64,000 nucleotides of DNA, from positions 4,042,501 to 4,106,500 of the forward strand of contig OY756965.1 of assembly GCA_963580455.1 (NCBI GenBank). The letters are read 5' to 3'. Positions 23,901 to 35,079 of this stretch are shown in pieces. Numbering within the stretch: position 1 is the stretch's first letter; the number at the start of each line of letters is the position of its first letter. The notes under the pieces are model-generated. The model was not told where the DNA came from and did not search any database. It saw nothing but the letters and a program-made list of their open reading frames with translations. This stretch comes from Euonymus europaeus (taxonomy: Eukaryota > Streptophyta > Magnoliopsida > Celastrales > Celastraceae). The position numbers were made by a program, and so were the translations under genes.

Positions 23901-24612
23901 CTTGAGAACTGCTTTGTCCAGGTTCTGTTGGAGGTGAGACTGAATTCGATGGGATTGCATTTGACGCAGGTGACGTGGGTGGTGAGTTTTCAACTACAAG
24001 AGATGGAGGAGATGTGGATGCTGACGATGGAGGTGGTTGTAGATTTCCAGAAATAGGCAAGGTACCACCTTCAGTTGAGGGTGCTGGGGCCGATGATGAT
24101 CCCTCTGAAGGACTGGGAGGTGGAATAAATTCGCCAGATGGAGCTGGTGGTGATTTATTTGTAGAGGTTGGAGGAGGAGGAGAAGGAGGGGGGGAAGTTG
24201 ATGATGTAGGCGGTGGAGATGATGTAGATGGATTCGAATTTAATGAAGAAGGAGATGGTGGTGGTGAGGCAGCAGGAGGTGGTGAATGCGGAGGAGAAGA
24301 GGAGGTTGTGGAGTTTGAGCCGGAGGATCCAGAAGGAGGAGGAGACTGAGAATTTGAAGGAGGAGGCGAAGGAGGAGGAGAAGAGTCTGGTGGTGGTGAA
24401 GATGATGCACCAGATGGTGCAGGAGGTGAGTTCGATGGTGATACTCCTAGCTGCTGAACGAGACCACCCGATGAAGGGGGAGACGGAGGTGATACTGGTA
24501 GCTGCTGAACGAGGCCATCCGATGAAGGAGGAGACGGAGGTGAGCTTGAGCCATCCAATACGGGAGAGGACTCATCTGATGAAGAACTCTGCGGTTCCGC
24601 CGAGCTTGACAT
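20917..24612 (-). CDS. PERK: Proline-rich extensin-like receptor kinase (PERK)
   Basis: Eight exons: 23655-24612, 23102-23572, 22937-23023, 22413-22483, 22228-22304, 21799-21946, 21416-21577 and 20917-21252. They sum to 2310 bp, 769 aa plus stop, with consistent phases. The outer region (about 1-270) is Pro/Ser-rich with many SPPP and PPSP blocks, like extensins, and would sit in the cell wall. One transmembrane helix is at 273-295, followed by RRKNKRK. The kinase domain has GEGGFG (397-402), VAVKQ (Lys418), HRD (Asp514), DFG (532-534) and APEYAS, so all catalytic residues are present. A Ser/Gly-rich tail follows. PERKs are plasma-membrane Ser/Thr kinases thought to sense cell-wall state. Intron 4 has a GC donor (CAG/GCAAGT at 22412). 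Intron 3 contains a TA microsatellite (22890-22911). The PERK number cannot be assigned. Confidence 0.95.
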
Positions 24613-25432
24613 CCTTCTTCCTTTTAAATATCCTTCTCCTATATTCTTCCTCTCAAAATTCTCTCTTTCATGAACATTTTGATTGCTTCCTCTTCTCAGG
24701 TTTTCATTCACAATCACACTGAAATTCAATCTTCTAACACAAAACTACGTTCTTGTCCAAAAATACAGAAAAATAGAAAACCCAGATCCAAATTCTGTCT
24801 TACAACACCACAATGGAGTTGTTATGAGCAGAAATCAAAATACTAATTCAAACCCAAATATACTAAACCTGATTGTGTCAAAATGTCAATGAGAGCTAGA
24901 ATTGGAAGAAATGGTGAGGGGGTTGGGATTTGCAAGAGAAGAATCAGAGAAACGCGTGTGGGGTGGGGTTGTCAAAATTGGGTAGATTGAGCGCCACCAT
25001 TAACGCTCCAAATTTTCTGTTTCTCAACTAATTTTCTAAGGTAGTCAATTGTCTGTGTCTAGGTGTACTATTACTTGAACCCACGATTTCCAACCACCGC
25101 TCTCTTTCTCTTTTTCTGTAATTCTCTCTTCTAGTGTTTTGCTGTCTCCTTGAGTTTCGGATTACCGCGAACACAAACGAACGAACATCACAGAGTTCAG
25201 TGTTCATGACTTCATGCTGTCGGACTTGGATGTTTAACACATTGAACTATTGGAGGCCCAAATGAAGTTGTTAGGTTGGTCTGCATCTCTGCATATTCGG
25301 CTTATTCATACCTAAATGCATACAAACATGATCAAATTCCATGCATCTTTCTTTTCCTCTTTTTTTTTTTAAAAAAAACAAAAATATGTGTCTCTTACTA
25401 TATATATGTGTTTTATTTTTGCTCTAGTCTTT
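24613..25432. other. Upstream region of the PERK gene
   Basis: Promoter and 5' leader of the minus-strand kinase gene. The frame upstream of the chosen ATG stays open for 39 codons, but with weak, non-signal sequence. The ATG at 24612 is preferred because the Pro/Ser-rich domain starts there. No other gene. Confidence 0.4.
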
Positions 25433-25440
25433 GTCATTAT

Positions 25441-26618
25441 TAGAGATGGCAAATGTGTCCGTATTTATGGATTTTTGATCCAATCCGATCCGGTCAAACA
25501 TTAGAATAATCTGCTCACTGGATAATGGATATGGATAAAATCTGAATATTTTAAATGGATATGGATTTGAGCATATCCGATCCGACCCGAATGTGTGGAT
25601 ATTCAATTCGATCCGATTCTACCCGACACATAAACACAATATATATATATATATATATATAAGTAACATGCTAACACTGCAAACCCTAACCCCTTAACAC
25701 CATAAATTCTAAATCTATAACACCACAAACTCTAAGTCCCTAACCCTAACCTAACGCCACAAATTCTAATCCCTAATATTGTAAACTTTAATTCTAACAC
25801 TGAACACCCTAATCAAACATCACAAACCCTAACCTTAACATTGTAAAATGTAAACCTTAATCTAACACCACAAATTCTAATCCTTAATAGAAGCATTGAT
25901 GTGTGCTCAAAGTTGGTTGTGGAGTGAAGTGAAAAAACGTGATGATAAATTTATTTTATTGATTATTTATTTCTTATTTATTAAGAATTCTTAATATTTG
26001 TAAAATTTTAATATTAGTTTGTTGTTATATATTTTTTATAGGTAAAGATGACTTGTTTGTTTTAGATGGCTATGCACCAATTTATGAAGAGTATATTTAT
26101 GTGTGTGATAAAATATTAACTTTTATAACTAATAAATTTTAATTCATATTACAATTTAAATATTCAAATATTATGTTGTTATTTTTTATAATTTTAGGAT
26201 TCGGGATTACATGTGGCAAATTATTGCAACTTTTATGAAGATGAGGTTTACCAAACTTTATTGAAGATCATATTCATTTTGAATTTGTCAGTTGATGCAA
26301 CATTTTGATTTGTGATGTTTTATGGATTTTAGACTTTGATTCTAGAGAAATTTGTATGTTGTTGGATGATTTTTGATATTATTTATACTTTGAACTTTGG
26401 TTTATGTTGCTAGATTCATGAATCATGATGTTTTAATTGGTGCCATAGGCTTGCAAGACATATGTTGCATGAATAAATCCGATATCTATGAAGTCCAAAA
26501 TCCGATGGATATGATATGAATTTAGATTTTTTTTATTCGTGGTATATGAATATGGATACATTATTTTTATTTAGGATTGAATATGAATTTTGAGAAATCC
26601 GATCTGATGCCATCCCTA
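25441..26618. mobile_element. Non-autonomous hAT element with exact 8-bp duplication
   Basis: The ends are TAGAGATGGCA and TGCCATCCCTA, an 11-bp inverted repeat with one mismatch. Perfect GTCATTAT duplications flank it at 25433-25440 and 26619-26626. Both subterminal regions carry repeated ATCCGATCC-type motifs. The core includes a TA microsatellite (25639-25662) and about 200 bp of CCCTAAC-like degenerate telomere-type repeats (25680-25890). No transposase frame was found. Confidence 0.88.
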
Positions 26619-26626
26619 GTCATTAT

Positions 26627-27289
26627 CCTTATTTGTTAATTTGATTGTGCGAAACAAGTTTTTGTGTTTTTTTAACATATTGATTAATTTTAACATGTTT
26701 AACAAATTTAGGCATGGATTGAATGATACTCAAGCAATAAGGACAAAGATAACACTAATAACAATCCAAAAACATTATGTGACTTTTGTCTTTACATTAT
26801 AATGAACTCTAAACTGTCAATTTAGGAACTCCGTCGGCTCGTCGGCTCATCTAAATTAGATACGGAGTTGCACTGGTTGAATGTCAAATAAATGCGGTTG
26901 ATTTCCGTGAAAGTAGTCATGACTCTTTGAGAGTATAGTTGAGATAGTATTCATGCATAAATAGTAAATCTTATATGTATGTATGTTTTTATGCTACTTA
27001 TTTCTTTATTTTAAAAAAAGTTATCTGTTAACATAAATTGTAATTTTGTGTTTAATTTTCATATCCCGCTACTATACATTATATTTAATTTTGTAGAGAA
27101 TATTATAAATTCTTTCGTTTCTATAAGTAATTGTGGGACACTCTTTTTCTCTTATCTCTCCATTGAATTTACTAAATTCATTTCAAGTCACTTGATTTCA
27201 ATTCAAAACAATGGAATCTGCAAATGAATCCTTGATTCTCATAACGAAAACTGATGTCATTGACGAAGTCTCCCATAAACCCTACATTC
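26627..27289. other. Gene-free stretch
   Basis: AT-rich DNA without recognised genes. The part just before 27290 may be the leader of the gypsy fragment that follows. Confidence 0.35.
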
Positions 27290-27525
27290 ATTGGATCGTT
27301 GAGATCTGAATGCCATGGGATTATCAGCCCTTTAAGTTCCGACAATTTGATGGAACGGGTAATCTAAAACAAAATGTTGCTCTTTTCATCGAAACTTGCA
27401 ATAATGCAAGCACGTTTGGAACAATTCGATTTGGTTAGTATTATCCATGTCACAAGAAATGAAAATTGACAAGCAGATGCATTGGCCATATTGAAATGGG
27501 CTCTAAGGTTCCTTATTTGAGAAAC
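27290..27525 (+). pseudogene. Ty3/gypsy fragment, gag joined to an RNase H end
   Basis: One stretch translates to a gag-like piece (PWDYQPFKFRQFDGTG, then LFIETCNNA). About 20 codons later comes IIHVTRNEN, a stop, and QADALA, which looks like the C-terminal end of a retroelement RNase H. Most of pol is missing between them, so an internal deletion fused the two ends. Not functional. Confidence 0.55.
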
Positions 27526-28775
27526 CTTTGTATGTACTTTATTATGAAACGAGATATTTACGTTCTAGAAAGAAAACATAGAGCAAGTGAATTCATTGAT
27601 ATGAATGTTTGTTACATGAAGAAAAAGAACTAGCTAAAAGAAATTACAAGAATAAATAAACAGATAAGCCTAATGCCTATTGGTTCAATTTGTTAGCCCA
27701 CATAAGTGTTTTACGCCTGTAGCCATCCTAGAAGAAACTTTGAAGGTTGCATGTCTCAAGTTATCATCATCCGATGGAAGAAAAAATCGACAAAAGTCAG
27801 ATTGAGAGATATGCAGCTATCTCCAGTTCATGAAATAAATAAAGAAGCTGTATGATATCCAGTCAAAGAAAGTGATACTTTGATCAGGCCTAATGAAACC
27901 TAAAAGACATATAAGCTATCAATGTCTAACAAGAAAATAAATTCAAAGAAAATAAAGGAAGAATGCTTACAGGAAGAAAGATTTTTGTAGACAAAATAGG
28001 TGAGAAAAAAGCTTTAAGGTTAGTGTCTCTTTTATGTGGTAAAGAACCCTAGTTAAAGTCAATCTTCCAATCCAAGTAGAACTCCAATTCTTAGTAGGAA
28101 AAGAATTAGATATAGGTCTCCTACTCTAAATAGTTGAAGGATTGAATAAATTCAAGACTTAAAATATTTACTTTTAAATAAATTAAGTCTTGAGGCATTT
28201 GCAAACACAAATATGTCTAAGTTCAATTAGAAGTTAATCAGTCCCCAAATAAAACTCATTTAAGGTAAGCCCAATTAAATGAATTAAGTGGGCTAGCCTA
28301 ACAAATAAGACAAAAAAAAATTATGTTAGTAAAATTAAGATAAATACAAGGAAAAAAATCAGTGAAATGCACGGGCCTAACTTAGTTATCATATAATAAA
28401 ATGGTTGGGTTGCCAAACTTCATAAAGTAAACCAAAACTTTTTCATTTAGTTTTATACCAGAATACAATAATATTATTGACAATCTGCTTAAGATGTCTG
28501 AAAATTTAGAATTAAAGAAAACAATAAATGCATCAACTTTTAGATTGTTAATTACGTAATTCGAATTCAAGTTTTGGAGCGTCATCAATTTTAGATACCA
28601 GATTATATTCCTAAATTGTTGTTTCAAGTTTTCTAGAACTTTAACCACCCTTCATTTTAACCCCTTTCTGCAACAATAATTGTCTCAAAAAATTAGTCGT
28701 ACAAAAAAGATAATAAATATCATAATTGTTTACGTATCAATAATTTTGGTGGTGATAAATGGTTCAGGGCTAAAT
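27526..28775. other. Gene-free stretch
   Basis: AT-rich, no reliable reading frame. It may contain further decayed retroelement sequence, but no domain could be read. Confidence 0.35.
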
Positions 28776-28976
28776 AGTTCATATTATCTCATGTTATTGT
28801 AATATTATTTCATTATAAAACGTATTTCATTGTAAGTATACAACGAAATATGATATTATAATAGAATAATGGTAAGTGTATAATAAAATATGATATTACA
28901 ATAAAATATTAACAATGAAATATGATAATTCATTATAAATTATACGATATTACAATGAAATGAGTTATTATGGACT
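28776..28976. mobile_element. AT-rich MITE-like inverted repeat
   Basis: The first and last 30 bp or so (AGTTCATATTATCTCATG...TTGTAATAT and its inverted partner ending at 28976) are imperfect inverted copies. The core repeats AATATGATATTA-type motifs. No target duplication was identified. Confidence 0.45.
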
Positions 28977-29041
28977 GCTTAAAGTTGAACCGTATTAATA
29001 TTTTCTCAATACTTTTATATCTAGAATGTCAAAAGTCATGA

Positions 29042-29490
29042 ACTTTTTTTTTTTTGAGAAAGAGAAATTCCATTAAACTAAACAAAAACTCTCCAACAAG
29101 AGAAGAACAGTCCCCCCCAAGGGGAAGAAACAACCCACCCAAAATGGTAGGTAGGAGAATAACGTCCCTGAAGGACGGAAAATCATCATACAGAAAGATA
29201 ATATCCAAATCAACCCACAAATATCAAATTTCAGGAGAAAAGAACCCCAAAAAACAACATACAACAGTCTAACAAGACTAGATCTGAAGAATACTGCAAT
29301 CCATATAACAGTTTTGAGATAGAGCGCCTGAAATTGCAAGATCGAACCACTGAAGACCACCCATAACCAGATCTGAGGTGAAACCTCTGTAAGCTGCCTG
29401 GAAACTTCATAACTCCATGAACGAAAGAGATTTACAGAAAGAGGTAGACATATCTCCTCCATGAAGGAGGTTATTGAGAACACATTTCAA
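29042..29490 (-). mobile_element. Probable truncated LINE 3' end
   Basis: A run of about 14 T bases (a poly(A) tail on the minus strand) is followed by GAGAAAGAGAAATTCCATTA and CTCCAACAAGAGAAG. I associate this with the 3' untranslated end of plant LINEs. No reverse transcriptase remains, and the 5' limit is a guess. Confidence 0.4.
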
Positions 29491-30579
29491 TATAATCCAA
29501 CTTTATATGACATGACATGGTATATGCTCCGATAACGACAAAAAAATCTAATAAAAGTAATGAATGCATGACTTACTTTATGATTTCTTTATATGAGTCA
29601 GTTATAAATAGAATATTTTTTTTTGCCTCTATACCAAACCGACATATTTCATGGAGGGGTAAGTAGAGCATGCTTGCATAAATCGTCTCCGATATCACAA
29701 AAACAATATGATTTATCTTCACAAAAACAATATGATTTATCTTCTTGAGTTTTTAAAAAAGGGAGAATGATAGGTGTCAAGCCACCAAGTTTCTTTTTTA
29801 TCTCATCACATACCATCTCAAAATCTTGTCTCTAATTTTAAAACTCTAAAGATGATAGAAGAAAGATGCAGCTGCGGTTAATAGTCCCAAACCAAGAACT
29901 AAAGAAATTGAAAATGTAGAACAAGAGTTTTTAGAGCATTCTGCTCGTCTCTATCATAAGCTCAAAGATGACAAATCGATGATGAGATTTGTGAGAGATT
30001 TTATTTCCATGGATTTGATACGTGACTTACCTTGGTATGATTTTTTTTATAGCTTTGCCATCCGCCTTTTTAGATAAACTACTTTGCTCCCACTCTTTTG
30101 AAGTAATACGAGTCTTAATTTTCAACTTGATATCTTCAAATTTTTCATCTTCATAGCCTCATACGTGATATGAAAGAAAAAATTGCATCGGAAGTAGAGC
30201 AACAATAATACTCATTTGAGAAAGAAATAAACAAGGAAACATTCTTAACATGTCATTCTAAGCCATAATTCTTACACAAAGCAAATTGGTCAATGTTTTT
30301 ACCCTATAGATCAGGAACTCATTAAAATATGACACATATCGAAGGGATATCCTCTATACATGTTCAATATTATGATTTTAAAAATTAATATGGATGATCG
30401 CTCGAGCGATTGTCCTGTCCACTAGCTCGATCTTTCATTTAAAAGTTTTCTTATTGGTTAAAAGAGCCGCTCAATCTCTAATAACGAGTGATGGAGCGGC
30501 CAACTCCCAAGTTTTCAAAACAAAGAGGACTTGAGTTGGGTTATTCAGACTCTAATGTTAAATGCTTGAGTTGTTATCT
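29491..30579. other. Gene-free stretch
   Basis: No gene recognised. A tandem pair of a 25-bp unit (CACAAAAACAATATGATTTA plus five bases) lies at about 29696-29745. Confidence 0.4.
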
Positions 30580-30720
30580 CACTACAAGAAAATGAATAAT
30601 TAGTGCATAAATAACAGTCAATAACACTTTTATTCGGTCAGTAAATTAAATTACCAGCGGAACATTTTTGTCGATAAATTGCTTGTCAATAATACTTCAC
30701 CACCCACCATCTGATAGCAA
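30580..30720. mobile_element. CACTA element end (partial)
   Basis: It begins with CACTACAAGAAAA, the canonical outer end of the CACTA superfamily, followed by subterminal motifs such as TTTTTGTCGATAAAT. No matching opposite end or transposase was found, so this is a fragment. Confidence 0.55.
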
Positions 30721-32071
30721 CTAAAAATATCTCATTCTTAATCACGAAGCTATAGATTAATCAAATTTAAAGAACAAAAAAGTCAGTCAGTCGTCCAAAC
30801 TGACATCAATTGATATCAATATGACCCTGGGCACATACAATCCATTGTTATTATCAAAATATATGATAAATTCAACCATTATCTTGATGATTTTCTTATA
30901 ATGGCTCAATCTCTAATTCTACATTTGACAGGGGTTGCACTGGTGAATGTGCAGTAAATGCTACTGATTCATATCTTGCTTTATTATATGCATGTACGTT
31001 TTTATACTACATATTTATTTATTTGTTTTAAAAGTCGTGTTTAATTTTTATATCCCACTACTCATATATTATATTTAATTTTGTTGAGAATATTATAAAT
31101 TCTTCCATTTTTGTAATTAATTTTGGCTTATTTTCTCAAATGTTATGTAAATGTACTCTCTATAAATTCAATTGCTTATATTTATTTTTTATAAATACAT
31201 ATGTATGTAATGTTTTTTATTTTATAGAATGAAGAGTCTTGAACATAACTATATGATTTTTAGAAATATGATTTTTTAACTATTAGATTTTATATAAGTA
31301 ATCAAAATTATATGCAAGTTATTACAATACATATTTTTGTTGATACAATTTAAATTTATTATTTATTTAAAATATAACTATATATTTAAAAACAAGAAGG
31401 AAAAAAAATTGTGCCAGGGGCCTAATTATTAGTTAGTCTTTAAAACAAGTCATTTTTGATGTTACATGATTTTTTAAAGTAAATAGAATTTTCACAAAAC
31501 TGGCAAAAGGTCAATGCTTCCAAAGTGGATTAGAGCCGCACTTAACACCAAATCATCTTCTAGAAACTAAAAGAAAATGACACTTGTCAATTTTTTTTAA
31601 AAAGACCTTTCACTAGGCTTTGATTGAGTCGAGTCATACAAATTTTTGTTTGAATATGAAGTTGTCCTTAATCCTCAAGCCAACAAAATTATTAATAATA
31701 ATAACAACAAAGACTAAAGATTATCTAGAACGCGTTGACTATAATGATCTTATCCAATTAATTGTATTATATACGTTGATAGTAGGACATCTAATAAAAT
31801 ATATACAGTATTGAACTTGATCTCATGTAGTTAAATTGAATAATTGATTTGTCAAATTCAACAAGTAAAAAATTAGTGACATTTACTCGTACATACATAC
31901 ATTGAAGTACTGCATTGTCTGTTCTTCATCAAAACTCGTATGATTTTGTTTTTAAAAAATCATCTCGAGTGTTTAGAAGTGGAAGTCATCATATAAAACA
32001 ATTTATTTGATATCTCCAAATTACGTGTGGCAAAAAATGGGTTCTGGATCGATTCCTTGTTAGATAACATA
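30721..32071. other. Gene-free AT-rich stretch
   Basis: No reliable coding sequence or structured repeat recognised. Confidence 0.4.
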
Positions 32072-32382
32072 CTCCTTCTATCTTATAAAAATAGTCTTAC
32101 TTTTTTTTCCACACAGATTAAGAAAATTTAATTAATACAGTGAAAAAAAAATTAAATTTTGCTTATATACTTCCTAATATATCCTTAATTAACGAATGTA
32201 TTTTTTTTTGTAGCCCAAATTGTCATAGAAAGATGGAAGTGTTTGTAAGATAATGAAGCACATTAAATAAGAGTCTTTTAGGAATTTAATTAATTAACTA
32301 CATTCTAAAAAAAGTAAAACTAGACTATAATTTGGGACAGATAAATATAGCAAGTATGACTATCTTTACAGGACGGAGGGAG
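32072..32382. mobile_element. Stowaway-type MITE
   Basis: The ends CTCCTTCTATCTTATAAAAA and the reverse complement of CTCCCTCCGTCCTGTAAAGA, flanked by TA on each side (32070-32071, 32383-32384), are the Tc1/mariner-related Stowaway signature. 311 bp, AT-rich interior, no coding capacity. Confidence 0.85.
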
Positions 32383-32384
32383 TA

Positions 32385-33218
32385 ATATTTAGGAAATATT
32401 TATATGTCTAGATTCGAATTGGTTTTGATATTTGGACGCATTTATCTATCATATTAGGATTAGTTTAAATCTGAAGAAGTAAATTGAACACTAATCCAAT
32501 CCAAATTAGGAATTAGACAATTAAATCGGATAAAATTTTTGTGTTTGGATTTATACTCAGTTCTAAATTGGATAAAACGTTTATGTTTAGACTCACATTT
32601 TACACATAATTAACGTATGTCTAAACTTAATTCGATCTCAATCGGACAAATCGGATCATTCCAACCACCCTTACCCCAAACCAACTATCCCGGGCTATGT
32701 AAGTGAAGAGGCGCTAATAGATAACCTAAAAAATAATACCATTGATTTATTTCACGTTACTGTCGCACCATAACAGTTAATGAAAACGAACCAAAAAAAA
32801 ATTGGCCGCCTACCCTACTTATGGAATTGATTATGAAAGGGACCCAAAAAAAAGTTTTTGGTTATCTGACCGTAATGCCCTCACCACCATTGCATCACGG
32901 ATGACCCAAAATGTCATTTAAATTATAAGTAAGAACCATTCACAGGATGCCACCTGTGGCTCCACTTGGAGCTTCTAGATTCTCCCCCATTCAGATGTAC
33001 GTGTGAAGCCATCGAGCTGACCGCGTGTTACTTGTCAACGAAGATATCTAATTTCTATCTAAACATATCGGCGATACTTGGGAATATCTCGGCTTCTTGG
33101 TGAATACGCATTACATGATTTCACCAATTGATTCAACGGTCTCCGTCCACATAACTAAATCACTTCTTTACTCCTCTCTCCAACCAACCACGCCTGGTAT
33201 TAACTCGAGCCATTAATA
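32385..33218. other. Upstream region of the DUF1645 gene
   Basis: The first part (32400-32660) has repeated AATTGGAT/GGATAAAA-type motifs, possibly an old DNA transposon. The part near 33000-33218 should be the promoter of the next gene. Confidence 0.35.
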
Positions 33219-33228
33219 CTATAAATAG
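33219..33228 (+). promoter_or_regulatory. TATA box of the DUF1645 gene
   Basis: CTATAAATAG, a near-ideal plant TATA box, 75 bp before the ATG at 33303. Confidence 0.75.
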
Positions 33229-33302
33229 TTCGCTTTGATTCCATTTCCATCAAACCACGGGAGAGAAATTGGAAAGTTTGAGTTGCAAAGAGAATTAGAG
33301 AA

Positions 33303-34094
33303 ATGCAGGCGACTTCGATCTCCATTATTAATCGATGTTCATCGAACGATCTTGATGATATAAACGGCAAATTCAGCGAAGATGTTGAAGCGAAATTGAG
33401 ATTACAGAGAGTAGAAGAAGATGAAGAGGAATCTAAACAAGAACTAGAAGAGGAGGAGGAGGAGGAATTCAGTTTCGTTGTCATGAATCCGGATGGATCT
33501 CCGGTTTCTGCGGATCAGGCGTTCCAGGACGGTCTGATAAGGCCGGTGTACCCGTTATTTAATCAAGATCTACTCTACGAGTCCGGTACTCAGACTTTGC
33601 GGCCTCCGCTGAAGAAACTGTATGTCGAGGAAATTGATTCTGACAAATCGTCGGATGCGGAGGAGGACGTGGCGGGGCTGTACTGCGCGTGGTCGGGGAA
33701 GGCGGTGGACGCGTCCCCTGAGCATTGGAAGAAGAGCAATTCGACGGGTTTTTCAAAGTTGAGGAAGTTTCGAGAATTGGTACTTCGGAGCAACAGCGAC
33801 GGCAAGGACGCGTTCGTGTTCTTCCATAACAACAATCCTTCTTCGTCAACAACCACAACGACAATGAGGAAGAACGTTGAAAAGAGCGAAAAGAAAGAGG
33901 CGGCAGAGAAGAAGACGGTGAAGGTGAAAGGGGAAGGGAAAGGGAAAGGCAAAACGGTACCGTCTGCCCACGAGCAGCATTACGTGAGGAAGAAAGCAAT
34001 AAAGGAAGGAGATAAGCACAGGTCGTATTTGCCATACAGAGTTGGGCTTTTCACCAGCGTTAATGTGATGAGTCGGAATATTCATCCTTTCTAG
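33303..34094 (+). CDS. DUF1645 family protein
   Basis: A single-exon frame of 263 aa. An acidic coiled stretch (38-55, Glu-rich) precedes a conserved block EFSFVVMNPDGSPVSADQAF (55-74) and IRPVYPLFN (79-87). A GLYCAW motif follows at 125-130, then a Ser/Thr and Lys-rich linker. The C-terminus is RSYLPYR...SRNIHPF, the family's typical ending. This set of motifs identifies the plant DUF1645 family. Its members have been linked to stress tolerance and organ size in rice, but the biochemical role is unknown. The highly charged, low-complexity composition suggests a nuclear or disordered protein. The leader is short and the TATA box well placed. No break. Confidence 0.88.
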   Translation: MQATSISIINRCSSNDLDDINGKFSEDVEAKLRLQRVEEDEEESKQELEEEEEEEFSFVVMNPDGSPVSADQAFQDGLIRPVYPLFNQDLLYESGTQTLRPPLKKLYVEEIDSDKSSDAEEDVAGLYCAWSGKAVDASPEHWKKSNSTGFSKLRKFRELVLRSNSDGKDAFVFFHNNNPSSSTTTTTMRKNVEKSEKKEAAEKKTVKVKGEGKGKGKTVPSAHEQHYVRKKAIKEGDKHRSYLPYRVGLFTSVNVMSRNIHPF

Positions 34095-34479
34095 GTTCCC
34101 TCATGATTATTTTTTTAAAAAAAAATTGGGGGTTAATTTTATTTCATTTATTATTTTGTTGGTAGAGAAATTGTACAATAGTTAATTAGGGATTCTTAAA
34201 GATAAGTCAGATTGTGCAAATGAAGTAATTCTACATGTGTTAATTAGGGATTCTCAAAGATAACTCAGATTGTGTAAATCAAGTAATTCTGTTTGTGTGT
34301 CCAACCAAGGCTTTGCCTTGTTGTGATGGTGGAAAGATTCCACATTTTTTAAACATAAATAAAAGTATTTATTTAATATATAAATATAATTAATATTTTA
34401 TATATTAATGTGCTTTATTTTTGGGAGAGACTCTTACTTTGTATGGCGTCTTTCTTAGCACATTCAAGCGGGGGTTTGA
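34095..34479. other. 3' flank of the DUF1645 gene
   Basis: AT-rich. It contains a direct repeat of about 60 bp (GTTAATTAGGGATTCT...AGATAA..CAGATTGTG) near 34172-34215 and 34237-34277, probably within the 3' untranslated region. Confidence 0.5.
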
Positions 34480-34965
34480 GTTGGGGTTAGGGTGAAGCCT
34501 TTTCTTGATGAATCCATACAGAGTTGGATCCCTGCATGGGATGAGGCCTTTTCTTCACGTATCCTTGCGAGCAAGGTTAGATATCCAGCTTGGGTGATGC
34601 CCATGGTGTATCCAAGTCGAAATTATATTCAGCTTAGACCTTAGTCCCTGGGGTGACGCATTCTTTGACATACTCATGCGAGATTAGGCCTCAACCCTTG
34701 TGTGATGCCTTTATAGACATATCAATGAGAGATTAGACCTTAAGAGTGATGCCTTCTTAGGCATACACATGCGAGAATAGACATTAACTTTCTAGGGTGA
34801 TGCCTTCATAGGCATATATCAATGTAAGGTTAGACCTCAGCCCTTGGGGTGCCTTCCTAGGCATGTCAATGCGAGGTTAGACCTCAGCCTCATGGGTGAT
34901 GTCTTCTTCAGCATATCAATGCGAGGTTAGACCTCAGCCCCTAGGGTAATGCTTTATTCAGTTTC
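34480..34965. repeat. Degenerate minisatellite, unit of about 60 bp
   Basis: About eight head-to-tail copies of a unit built on GATGCCTTCTTAGGCATATC, AATGCGAGGTTAGACCTCAG and CCCCTAGGG. The right-hand copies are the best preserved and the left-hand ones are strongly mutated. Confidence 0.8.
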
Positions 34966-35079
34966 TTCTCAGTTCATCAACGATTGAATTTCAACAATTG
35001 AAATATACATATCATTTTATTGAAATGGGGAAATCATTGACCCACTATATGAAAAATTTACTAGAATTAATTATTGGCT

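Noticed and set aside
23748..24722. Several long frames on both strands across the PERK outer domain
   Set aside because: They are shadows of the repetitive Pro/Ser-coding exon, which is the real frame because it leads into the transmembrane helix and kinase.
25680..25890. Interstitial telomere
   Set aside because: The CCCTAAC-like units are irregular and lie inside a hAT element with clear ends, so this is transposon filler rather than a telomere relic.
33559..34085. Ser/Pro/Phe-rich frames antisense to the DUF1645 gene
   Set aside because: They are antisense to low-complexity coding sequence; the plus-strand frame has the conserved family motifs.
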